Positions 1 through 5,998 are shown, counted from the stretch's first letter. The stretch is 5,998 nucleotides of DNA from Elusimicrobia bacterium HGW-Elusimicrobia-2 (GCA_002841685.1 PHAM01000084.1:1-5998); one strand, 5' to 3'. A program made the numbers and translations. The notes: a model not told the origin generated them from the sequence alone.

Positions 1-34
1 GGATGTTTAAAGTTTAAAAGTGTTGAGATGAAGA

Positions 35-60
35 ATAGATTTAAAAAATAGATTTAAAAA
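35..60. repeat. Two adjacent copies of a 13-bp AT-rich direct repeat
   Basis: ATAGATTTAAAAA occurs twice back to back (35-47 and 48-60) in the non-coding flank left of the small cysteine-rich gene. The unit is low in complexity, so it may be simple slippage rather than a binding site. Nothing else in the 1-194 flank could be assigned with confidence. Confidence 0.7.
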
Positions 61-66
61 AGGGGC

Positions 67-101
67 TTGACAAAGGGTAGGTTTTCAGAGATGAATAATT
101 A
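67..101 (+). promoter_or_regulatory. Isolated TTGACA box with weak -10 candidates
   Basis: A perfect -35 consensus TTGACA lies at 67-72. At the standard 17-bp spacing the -10 position (90-95) reads GATGAA, which is poor; better AT-rich hexamers (AATAAT at 94-99) fall at 21 bp, which is too far. No plus-strand gene follows, and transcription would run antisense to the small cysteine-rich gene. This is reported as a weak possibility only. Confidence 0.12.
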
Positions 102-194
102 GGGCTATCTCTGCTAATTTTGATTTTGTTAATACTCTCAAAATACAGCATAGAACTTTTTCTTGAGCCATACATTTGAACTTACAGGGTTAGC

Positions 195-392
195 TTAGCG
201 CTTTTTGCGCGTTTGGATGAATTTTTCTATGCTTCTGTCGTAAGACCTCTCGACGTCATCGGGAAAATAGCAGGCGGGAAGTTCTCCCATGCCCCTGTGA
301 TACCTGACGCATTCACAGCATTTGCCTTTCCTGCCGCATGGCTCGTAACTACAATTGCAATCCTTCAGGTTTCTCTCAATATTACATTCCAT
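195..392 (-). CDS. Small cysteine-rich protein, DUF6485-like
   Basis: This 65-aa protein has eight cysteines (residues 3, 12, 14, 19, 25, 26, 28 and 41) plus His32, all in its first two thirds. It shows the pattern I associate with the DUF6485 family: [19 protein letters not shown], then [20 protein letters not shown], and an ending around YDRSIEKFI. Family function is not known to me; the cysteines suggest zinc or Fe-S binding. There is no signal peptide or membrane segment, so it is probably cytoplasmic. The ATG at 392 has AGGAG (400-404) 7 nt upstream. It lies downstream of the AlbA_2 gene, separated from it by a GC-rich hairpin, and so may be transcribed partly by read-through or from its own promoter, which I could not identify. 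The basic end (TRKKR) is encoded next to a GCGC-TTTTT-GCGC palindrome overlapping the end of the gene. Confidence 0.85.
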   Translation of the reverse strand: MECNIERNLKDCNCSYEPCGRKGKCCECVRYHRGMGELPACYFPDDVERSYDRSIEKFIQTRKKR

Positions 393-399
393 CTTACTT

Positions 400-404
400 C
401 TCCT
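400..404 (-). promoter_or_regulatory. Ribosome binding site of the small cysteine-rich protein gene
   Basis: AGGAG on the minus strand, 7 nt before the ATG at 392. It supports this being a real, independently translated small gene and not a chance open frame. Confidence 0.7.
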
Positions 405-412
405 ATCATCTC

Positions 413-435
413 AAAACCGGCTCGAGTCCGAGCCG
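413..435 (-). terminator. Hairpin after the AlbA_2 gene, weak intrinsic terminator or leader structure
   Basis: CGGCTCG (418-424) and CGAGCCG (429-435) form a perfect 7-bp GC-rich stem with a 4-nt loop. It starts 10 nt after the AlbA_2 stop codon. On the minus strand it is followed by G and then TTTT (416-413), a short U-tract, so termination would be partial at best. It also lies 26 nt before the start of the next gene and could act as a leader hairpin there. Confidence 0.5.
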
Positions 436-445
436 TATTACCCCT

Positions 446-1879
446 TTATTTTTTATCTGCCTGTTTGCCTGAATAATACTTCTGATTGGGGCTTGTGAGT
501 TTCTCCGGCACTGTCGGATGAAGTAAACCCTGTTCAAGAAGAGGATTCAATATTTCTTTTCTGAAATAATCTCTATTGCTGATATTGATAAGCTCCTGTA
601 TTTCTTCTCTAGTTTTGGGAATCTGACAAAACTCTGATATTTTTTTATTTCGTTCAGCTTGCATGGTAGCCTGCATGGTAGCTTGCATGGTAGCTTGGGG
701 GGTAGCTTGGGGGGTAAGCGGTATTATCATTTTAAAAATATCGTCTTCTATCAACTGGGGATTCGCCCCCGAATACACTTTGCAATATTTATACAGATTC
801 CTAACGCCCGACCCCATTTCATCAGCGCGCCCTATTTCCCTGAAAATTTTAGCGATAACCGGGTTTTTGGGGAATGGAGAAAAGTTTGCAGGGTCTATTA
901 AACCATGTCCATGGGATTTATTGCTGTTTTCCGTATAAACATGATTTTTTTCAATGATAAATTTAGCCGGAAACGGATTGATGTACTCCCTGTGAATAAG
1001 CATATTCCCGGCAACTTCCCTGAAAATACGGTCTCTGATGTTTATCCTTTGGTCTTTTTCAAGATAAAATTTGTCGGGAAGATGCTTTTCAACGAAAGCC
1101 ATAATCCTGTCATAACTTTCAATGAGATTTGTCCTGATATCATCCCTGTCGTCATATCTATCCAGATTTTCTTTTCTTAAAATTGCGTCAGTGCGTAAAT
1201 GCGGCAGAACAGACAATATAACGTTGTCCTTCCCGAAAAGCAAAACAGCGGCAAGAGTAAAGCCCTCTTTTCCGCTTTGATAGTCTTTTATATAAAGCTG
1301 CGCACTTTTTAACAATTCAAAATCATCCAGCTCAGCCCATGGATGCCCTGGCTTGTGATTTACCGCTAATTTCCGAACCCTCTCAATTAAATCCTTTCTT
1401 AAATCCTTAATGGCCAGAGCGGAATAAATTTTATTTTCCGAATACGATGTTTGCTTTCTAATGTATAACGCTGTCACAAGATTGGAGTTATCAGTAATAT
1501 CAAAATCCCCGTCCTCATTCCTGTCAAATATTCTCCCGCTGCACCTGTGAACCTGAGAACTTTCAGGAACATAAACATAAAGAATTGTTTTGCCGCTGAT
1601 TACAATTTCTTCAATTGAAAGATAGCACGAAGGGTTAATTTTTTGAGGATTGTTTATTGCTGTCGCAAAATCTTTTTTTATCTTGTCTTTACAATTTTTA
1701 TCAATTCCGGCAATATCGCCATTATCTTTTACGCCCAAAAGCAGTTCTCCGCCGAAACGGTTCAAAAAGGCGCATATAGTTTCAAAAACATTTCCGCTGA
1801 TATTGGTTTTGTACTCTTTAAACTCAATCCGCTGATTTTCGCCCTGCCTGATAATTGCTTTAATTTTTGATGTCTGCAT
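446..1879 (-). CDS. AlbA_2 (Schlafen-like) / HATPase_c_4 / winged-helix protein, COG2865-like putative regulator
   Basis: The preferred product is 477 aa. An AlbA_2 domain spans about residues 5-130, with IEFKEYK at 18-24 and ICAFLNRFGGELLLGV at 35-50. The middle contains a family-typical stretch (GHPW, then LAAVLLFGKD). A HATPase_c_4-like module lies at about 285-387, with EVAGNMLIHREY at 288-299 and GRADEMGSGV at 350-359. A linker of TPQA/TMQA repeats covers 389-408, and a winged helix fills about 410-475 (YFRKEILNPLLEQGLL, then a VPEK/Q-YY end). Related proteins are annotated as ATP-binding regulators, and AlbA_2 is a nucleic-acid-binding or Schlafen-type fold; the target here is unknown. 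The ATG at 1879 is preferred because AAGGAAA lies 8-10 nt upstream. The in-frame ATG at 1918 (490 aa) has no good ribosome site and nearly coincides with the predicted transcript start. The gene is visibly more AT-rich than the helicase operon, suggesting a different history. Defence and transcription control are both possible roles, and neither is shown. Confidence 0.85.
   Translation of the reverse strand: MQTSKIKAIIRQGENQRIEFKEYKTNISGNVFETICAFLNRFGGELLLGVKDNGDIAGIDKNCKDKIKKDFATAINNPQKINPSCYLSIEEIVISGKTILYVYVPESSQVHRCSGRIFDRNEDGDFDITDNSNLVTALYIRKQTSYSENKIYSALAIKDLRKDLIERVRKLAVNHKPGHPWAELDDFELLKSAQLYIKDYQSGKEGFTLAAVLLFGKDNVILSVLPHLRTDAILRKENLDRYDDRDDIRTNLIESYDRIMAFVEKHLPDKFYLEKDQRINIRDRIFREVAGNMLIHREYINPFPAKFIIEKNHVYTENSNKSHGHGLIDPANFSPFPKNPVIAKIFREIGRADEMGSGVRNLYKYCKVYSGANPQLIEDDIFKMIIPLTPQATPQATMQATMQATMQAERNKKISEFCQIPKTREEIQELINISNRDYFRKEILNPLLEQGLLHPTVPEKLTSPNQKYYSGKQADKK
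657..716 (-). repeat. Five tandem 12-bp repeats encoding a TPQA/TMQA linker
   Basis: On the plus strand the units are GCTTGCATGGTA (657-668), GCCTGCATGGTA (669-680), GCTTGCATGGTA (681-692) and GCTTGGGGGGTA twice (693-716). Each unit encodes four residues on the minus strand (TPQA twice, then TMQA three times), so gain or loss of units keeps the frame. The array lies between the HATPase-like module and the winged helix of the AlbA_2 protein. Similar short repeats at this point are common in COG2865-like proteins, which points to a flexible linker of variable length. Confidence 0.9.
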
Positions 1880-1887
1880 TTTCACAA

Positions 1888-1894
1888 TTTCCTT
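1888..1894 (-). promoter_or_regulatory. Ribosome binding site favouring the 1879 start of the AlbA_2 gene
   Basis: The minus strand reads AAGGAAA, then TTGTGAAA and ATG, a good Shine-Dalgarno core at 8-10 nt spacing. The alternative ATG at 1918 is preceded by CAGTGATGGCAG, which has no convincing purine-rich site. Confidence 0.6.
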
Positions 1895-1930
1895 ATTAAT
1901 TAAATTGCTTTCTATCATCTGCCATCACTG

Positions 1931-1960
1931 AATATATTACAATAATTTCCCGAAGAACAA
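1931..1960 (-). promoter_or_regulatory. Possible sigma-70-type promoter for the AlbA_2 gene
   Basis: In the 63-bp gap after the helicase stop, the minus strand holds TTGTTC (1955-1960) and TATATT (1931-1936), separated by 18 bp. Transcription would begin near 1924, leaving a leader of about 45 nt before the ATG at 1879. The boxes are imperfect and the region is AT-rich, so chance resemblance is quite possible. Confidence 0.3.
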
Positions 1961-1981
1961 CACGAGAACGCATTTTTTTTC

Positions 1982-4780
1982 TCATACGCTGGCGCGGTCA
2001 TCCTTTTTCGCGGCCTCGCATTTTTCCGAATACGGGCAGGCGCGGCAATGCTCGCCGGGACGCGGCCGGAAATCGCGCGAGCGGATACCGCCGACGATCT
2101 TATCCAATGTTTTCAGAAGAGCGGCCTCTTCCATTATCCCGGCGTCAACGATTTTGCCCGTAGAAAGAAAGAAAAGCCCCAGCTTACTGACGGGTTTCAG
2201 TCCGAAAACACATTTACAGCCGAGGGCGTAGATATTCATAGGCAGAGCGTATGGCGAAGCGTCCGCTTTTTTGCCTGTCTTGTAATCGTAGATCTCATAG
2301 GAATCTTTCTTTTTTTCCACACGGTCTATCGCGCCCTTGATATATGTGTCCTTGAATTTCAGGATGAACGTGCTCTCTCTCATAAAAGGCGGGGCGCTAA
2401 AGGCGGATGAAAGGAAATTGTCCGCCATGACCCCGGCGGAGGCTATAAGATGCGGGAGAAGAGACTCCCTGACGCTCTGCCTGAAAAAATCATCGCCACG
2501 GCTTTTGTCAAAATGTTCTATCGCCGTGTGCAGGACATTCCCCGTTTTTATGTGATCCTCCGAGACGCTGCCGGTTTTTTTCAATATATAATCGTTCCTG
2601 TATCTCAGAGGGCAAAAATGATATCCGCTGATCTCGGAAACGCTAAAGCCTTTTTTGATCTTGGTCTCAATGACAGTCTCTTCGGAAAAATATTCGCAAG
2701 CGCCGTGACTGCGGAAAACGGGTATCATCTTTTTTTTCGTCTTCCCTTTATCCTCAAAAACTCCCTCCGCGCGGCAATGAACGGCCAGCGGGGAGAATTG
2801 CTCCTTGAGCGAAAATCTGTCGCCTTCACCGTCAAGAAAGAAAGACAGCAGCGGACTCAATTTTCCTTTAGACGGGCGCCCGAGAAGATAAAGCCTTTCC
2901 TTCGCGCGGGTCATGGCCACATAAAAAAGACGCCATTCCTCATCGGCGATCTTCGGCTCGACGTTTTTCGGTTTTTTTTCCTTCTCCGCGCGCCTGATCG
3001 TCCCGCCTGTGATTTCCCAGGGCATGGATAAACGATCGCGGATCGGGAACTGCGAAGGTGTTATGTTCGCCACAAAAACCACTTTTCTCTCAAGGCCTTT
3101 GATCTTGTGCACCGTCATTATATCCACGCAATCCGACGAATCCAGCGCGGCGTCCGATTCCACCGCCCCCGAGCTGTGTTTGTCCGGCCCGCCGATGTAC
3201 TCCAGGAATTCCGAAAGAGAGGGAGCCGGGGATGTTTTTTCGTAGTTCAAGGCCAGCTCCAGGAATTTTTTTATGTTAGCCAGCGCCCGAAGACGGTAAA
3301 CGCCGTCAAAATCGGCTTTCACCCATTCGGTCAGTCCGCAGTCCAGTATAATAACCATGATGTATCTGTGGATGGAAACCCTGCCGGGAAATTTCCTGTT
3401 TTTAAGAAAAAAATCCACTCTCGCCCTTTTGTCTTTCCCCGGCCTGTCTCCGGCGTCAAGAAAAGCCTCAAAAAGTGACACTCCCCTTTTTCTTTTAGCG
3501 CCGAAAGAATAAATATCCTCAAGCGTAAAGGCTACCATGGGGCTCGTGAGAAATTCAAAAAAAGCGCTGTCATCTCCCGGCGCGGCAAGGAATTTGAGGA
3601 TAGCTACGATCTGCTTTATCTCGGCCCTGTCGTAAAAACCGCCTCCGGAGGCGCTGAGGAAATCTATCCCTTCATCCCTGAACACTTTTTCATAATCGGA
3701 TATGGCCGTTTTCATGCTCCTGAGTATCACGGCGAAATCACTGTTTTTTAAGCCCTGCTCTTTTTTCAGCCGCTTGATCTGGCTCGCTATATAGAGCGCT
3801 TCCTGACGGCGGTTTTCCGCTGTCACGATACAGACCTTCTCCCCGGCGGGAGCGTCCGGGCGCGGGGACAGCAGATGATAATCCTTCAGTTTGCCCTCTA
3901 TCAGGTTGGCGAAATCCAGCACGCTCTTAACACTCCTGTAATTTGTGGACAGACTTTTGGTTTTGTCGGCCTTCTCTTTTATGCCGGTTAAGTTTTCCGG
4001 CGTCGCGCCCCGGAAGGAGTAAATGGACTGGTTGAAATCCCCGACGACGCAAAGCCGCTGCGGATCTATTTTCATAAAGAGCTCCATCTGCACGGGGCTC
4101 GTGTCCTGGAATTCATCTATAAAAACAAATCTGTATTTTTCGCGCAGGGCATCTCTCACATTTTTGTGCCCGTCCAGCAGCCTGTAAGCCTCAAGAAGGA
4201 TCTGCGGAAAATCAAGAGCCGAACGCTCTTTCATATTGCCCTCGAAAATCTTGTAAAGTAGCCGGATGAAGGGTATGAAATTCCCTTCTCCCTCCCACCT
4301 GAAATCAGCCAGGTCATCAGGCCTGATTAGGCGCAAGCGCAGGTGCGTGATAAAATCGTATAGCTCCTTCGCGCTGCGAAGGTCGATGGGCGAGACCGGT
4401 TCCATGGTGATAGTGTTCCTGGCCTTATCTATGGCCTTCCTGAAAAATATGTGTTCGCTGCCTCCCGACAGTATCTCAAACTTGGAATCTATCCCGGCCG
4501 CGGCGGGGTTTTCTCTCAATATATCCGCGCAGAAAGCGTCTATCGTGGAGATATTCAGGAAGGGCATCATGCGGGGCTCGCCCAGTTTTTCGATTATCCT
4601 CTTCTTCATCTCCCCGGCGGCTTTTCTGGAAAAGGTGACGGCCAGCACGCACCCGAGGGCGTCTTTGAGACTCTTCCCCTCGCCTTTCAGCAAGTCCACT
4701 TTATCCAGGAACTCGCTCACCAGATAGGTCGTCTTGCCGGTGCCGGCGCCGGCGGTGGCCACCGTCAGCTCAGATCTCAT
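1982..4780 (-). CDS. UvrD/RecB-type ATP-dependent helicase with C-terminal PD-(D/E)XK nuclease (AddA/AdnB-like)
   Basis: This is probably the active motor subunit of a double-strand-break resection complex (932 aa). Visible motifs: Walker A AGAGTGKT 10-17; motif Ia TFSRKAAGEM about 49-58; STIDAFC about 78-84; Walker B DEFQD 222-226; motif III GDFNQSIYSFRG 247-258; NYRS 280-283; motif V TVHKIKGLE 556-564; motif VI YVAMTRAKERL 620-630 with the arginine kept. The nuclease has Cys723 (HFCP), His751 (GNVLH), GAIDR with Asp819 and DYKTGK with Asp832 and Lys834. Cys912, Cys915 and Cys921 (C-x2-C-x5-C) match AddB Fe-S spacing, whereas classical AddA lacks such cysteines. At 932 aa it is shorter than typical AddA or RecB (roughly 1,200 aa). 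The ATG at 4780 is preferred because AGGAG ends 9 nt before it; the in-frame TTG at 4789 abuts that site and is too close. It overlaps the upstream subunit gene by 11 bp, so coupled translation is likely. AddA, AdnB and RecB-like labels are all possible. Confidence 0.92.
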   Translation of the reverse strand: MRSELTVATAGAGTGKTTYLVSEFLDKVDLLKGEGKSLKDALGCVLAVTFSRKAAGEMKKRIIEKLGEPRMMPFLNISTIDAFCADILRENPAAAGIDSKFEILSGGSEHIFFRKAIDKARNTITMEPVSPIDLRSAKELYDFITHLRLRLIRPDDLADFRWEGEGNFIPFIRLLYKIFEGNMKERSALDFPQILLEAYRLLDGHKNVRDALREKYRFVFIDEFQDTSPVQMELFMKIDPQRLCVVGDFNQSIYSFRGATPENLTGIKEKADKTKSLSTNYRSVKSVLDFANLIEGKLKDYHLLSPRPDAPAGEKVCIVTAENRRQEALYIASQIKRLKKEQGLKNSDFAVILRSMKTAISDYEKVFRDEGIDFLSASGGGFYDRAEIKQIVAILKFLAAPGDDSAFFEFLTSPMVAFTLEDIYSFGAKRKRGVSLFEAFLDAGDRPGKDKRARVDFFLKNRKFPGRVSIHRYIMVIILDCGLTEWVKADFDGVYRLRALANIKKFLELALNYEKTSPAPSLSEFLEYIGGPDKHSSGAVESDAALDSSDCVDIMTVHKIKGLERKVVFVANITPSQFPIRDRLSMPWEITGGTIRRAEKEKKPKNVEPKIADEEWRLFYVAMTRAKERLYLLGRPSKGKLSPLLSFFLDGEGDRFSLKEQFSPLAVHCRAEGVFEDKGKTKKKMIPVFRSHGACEYFSEETVIETKIKKGFSVSEISGYHFCPLRYRNDYILKKTGSVSEDHIKTGNVLHTAIEHFDKSRGDDFFRQSVRESLLPHLIASAGVMADNFLSSAFSAPPFMRESTFILKFKDTYIKGAIDRVEKKKDSYEIYDYKTGKKADASPYALPMNIYALGCKCVFGLKPVSKLGLFFLSTGKIVDAGIMEEAALLKTLDKIVGGIRSRDFRPRPGEHCRACPYSEKCEAAKKDDRASV

Positions 4781-5998
4781 ATATGTCAACTCCTCTCACG
4801 CGCGCGCACAAGTCTTTATGCGGGCAGCTGCGGCTGTTGGGGCATTTGGACGCGGGAGAAAAATCTCCCTTCTTTATATTCTCGAGCGCCTCTTTGAGCT
4901 TCAGATCCATTTCTTCCAGCGCCGCGAGGGTCTTTTCATCATCCAGCGCAAGCGTCACCTTCTGGGGATAATCCTCAGGTTTCTCATGATCGGCCAGCCA
5001 GAAAAGCGTTATCTCACTGCAGCCCTCGATAGCCCGGGCGTAAATAGGCAGAGCCAGATGCTCGCCCCTGCCTATCTGATTGCGCAGGGCGACTTTCTTG
5101 AATTTTTTTCCGGTCCCTGTCTTATAATCTATGACCTCAGAACCACCTTCTATCTCATCCACCCTGTCTATGCGGCCGCTGACCTCGATGTCCTCCATGG
5201 AAACGCTGACACTCTTTTCTCTCTCCGTAACTTTAAAAATATTGTCTCCCTCCGCGTATTTCTTCAGAAAAAAAGAGAAGAAGGCCTTCCAGCATCCGGC
5301 GGAGTGACGCGTTTCAAAATCAGCGGCGCCGGGCGAGGCAAAAACCTCATCGGTGAGCTCGTCCATGCGGCTCGACATCTCGCTCTTGCTGGCCGGCACG
5401 GGGAATTCGGCATGGAACTTTTCAAGTATGGAATGCACGAGAGTCCCGCAAAGAGCCTTTTCCGATCTCTTTGTTTCAAGGGAGATCATTTTCTCTATAA
5501 AGAAATTCAGCGGGCATTTCATATAACTTTCAAGGGAAGAGACCGAGATCTTTACCTTCCCTCCGTCATGGCCGGAGAAAAATATATCGCCATGAACGCT
5601 CCCGTCCGGAGGCCTTTCCGCGGGAACCATCTCCATCTCTACGGAAAATGTGTCCTGGGCCGGGGCGGACTTGACGGCGATGTCTTTGAGGAATTCTTCT
5701 ATGTAGGGTGAGGGCATCTCGTCTTCTTCGCCGCCGTTGAAGGATACAAAAACTTTCTCCGTGCCGGCGCTGAGGGCGCTGAGGAATATCTTCTCCTCCG
5801 TATCATAATGTTTTTGCTCGTCCTCGGTCTTTTTAATATATACGCCCGGGCTGAAGCGTCTGGGAAACTTGCCCCAGACCGCGCCGGGGATAAAAACGAA
5901 TTTGAAATGCGCGCCTTTCGCTTCATGGACGGTCAGGAGCGGCGATGTGCCGGGAATATCTCCCAGATAAGGCGCCCTGGCGAAAGTGGCGAGGGATT
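4770..5998 (-). CDS. AddB/AdnA-like helicase-nuclease subunit, C-terminal part (5' end outside window)
   Basis: The reading frame is open from the window edge, so the ATG at 5717 is internal; 408 residues are visible. Residues 22-47 resemble UvrD-family motif V (TVHEAKG, then VFIPG and KFP). Residues 67-86 align with motif VI, but the usual TRAK/TRAR is SAGT, so the catalytic arginine is absent. A RecB/Cas4-type PD-(D/E)XK nuclease follows: SLESYMKCP with Cys161, GTLVHSILEKF with His188, GRIDR with Asp277, IDYKTG with Asp290 and Lys292, then LALPIYA. It ends with Cys385, Cys391 and Cys397 (C-x5-C-x5-C), which with Cys161 could hold a 4Fe-4S cluster as in AddB. The gene overlaps the next helicase gene by 11 bp, so the two products probably form one DNA-end-processing complex acting in the cytoplasm. 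Inferred: the motor is inactive or structural, and the nuclease looks intact. Whether it is closer to AddB, AdnA or another branch cannot be decided without the missing N-terminus. Confidence 0.85.
   Translation of the reverse strand, partial: SLATFARAPYLGDIPGTSPLLTVHEAKGAHFKFVFIPGAVWGKFPRRFSPGVYIKKTEDEQKHYDTEEKIFLSALSAGTEKVFVSFNGGEEDEMPSPYIEEFLKDIAVKSAPAQDTFSVEMEMVPAERPPDGSVHGDIFFSGHDGGKVKISVSSLESYMKCPLNFFIEKMISLETKRSEKALCGTLVHSILEKFHAEFPVPASKSEMSSRMDELTDEVFASPGAADFETRHSAGCWKAFFSFFLKKYAEGDNIFKVTEREKSVSVSMEDIEVSGRIDRVDEIEGGSEVIDYKTGTGKKFKKVALRNQIGRGEHLALPIYARAIEGCSEITLFWLADHEKPEDYPQKVTLALDDEKTLAALEEMDLKLKEALENIKKGDFSPASKCPNSRSCPHKDLCARVRGVDIYEI
4789..4796 (-). promoter_or_regulatory. Ribosome binding site that sets the helicase start at 4780
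   Basis: On the minus strand the sequence reads GAGAGGAGT followed by TGACATAT and ATG. The AGGAG core (4790-4794) lies 9 nt before the ATG at 4780. It lies directly against the TTG at 4789, which would leave no spacer. The site sits inside the last codons of the upstream subunit gene, consistent with translational coupling. Confidence 0.75.

Noticed and set aside
198-210. GCGC-TTTTT-GCGC palindrome at the end of the small cysteine-rich gene as a terminator
   Set aside because: The stem is only 4 bp and no T-run follows on either strand in the right place.
657-716. The 12-bp repeats as a CRISPR array
   Set aside because: The units are directly adjacent with no spacers, too short, and lie in frame inside a coding region.
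1896-1973. 25-codon minus-strand frame in the gap before the AlbA_2 gene, ending just before its ribosome site
   Set aside because: It could be imagined as a leader peptide, but it has only a weak GAG-plus-A-run upstream and no regulatory residue pattern, and it would overlap the possible promoter.
1973-1980. Run of eight T on the plus strand after the helicase stop as a terminator
   Set aside because: On the transcribed minus strand it reads as A8, and no stem precedes it on the plus strand, so it cannot serve as a terminator for the helicase operon.
2450-3031. Plus-strand open frame of 193 codons inside the helicase gene
   Set aside because: It is antisense to the nuclease-linker and motif VI region of a well-supported gene, and it shows no domain of its own.
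4734-5711. Long plus-strand open frame of 325 codons opposite the first helicase subunit
   Set aside because: It is the antisense of a gene with clear nuclease motifs, it has no recognisable domain, and it crosses from one helicase gene into the next. A GC-rich third codon position readily makes such open antisense frames.
4770-5717. Treating the 315-codon frame starting at ATG 5717 as a complete standalone nuclease (Cas4-like) gene
   Set aside because: The same frame stays open to the window edge and encodes recognisable UvrD motif V and degenerate motif VI immediately upstream. The ATG is therefore internal to a larger helicase-nuclease.

Overview
All four protein genes recognised in this window lie on the minus strand, so the biological order runs from right (5998) to left (1). 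No rRNA, tRNA, CRISPR array or insertion sequence is visible. The organism is a bacterium that cannot be placed from this window. Shine-Dalgarno-type ribosome sites and tight gene packing are clear. A DUF6485-like small cysteine-rich protein and a COG2865-type regulator recall anaerobes such as clostridia or deltaproteobacteria and several uncultured phyla, but that is only an impression.

Right part (5998 to 1982): a two-gene helicase-nuclease operon of the AddAB/AdnAB/RecB type. The first gene is cut by the window edge. Its visible part is the end of a UvrD-like motor followed by a RecB/Cas4-like nuclease. The second gene is complete (932 aa from the start preferred here) and carries all the classical UvrD/RecB helicase motifs plus its own C-terminal nuclease. 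The two overlap by 11 bp and look translationally coupled. Together they probably form a heterodimer that unwinds and resects double-strand DNA ends, feeding recombinational repair and degrading linear foreign DNA. Two features stand out. Both nuclease domains carry a four-cysteine (probably Fe-S) set, and the first subunit has lost the motif VI arginine, which suggests a dead motor paired with a live one.

Middle (1918 to 446): after a sharp drop in GC content comes a gene for a 477-490 aa protein. It has an N-terminal AlbA_2 (Schlafen-like) domain, a HATPase_c_4-like module, a tandem TPQA/TMQA linker encoded by five 12-bp DNA repeats, and a C-terminal winged helix. A possible promoter lies in the 63-bp gap before it. 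The base composition suggests a separate, possibly acquired gene.

Left part (435 to 1): a perfect 7-bp-stem hairpin immediately follows the AlbA_2 gene. Then comes a 65-aa cysteine-rich protein with its own good ribosome site. The last 194 bp contain no supportable gene. They are AT-rich and hold a 13-bp direct repeat pair and an isolated TTGACA box.

No wholly new system is evident. The items most worth a second look are the asymmetric, doubly cysteine-clustered helicase-nuclease pair and the repeat-linker AlbA_2 protein next to it.
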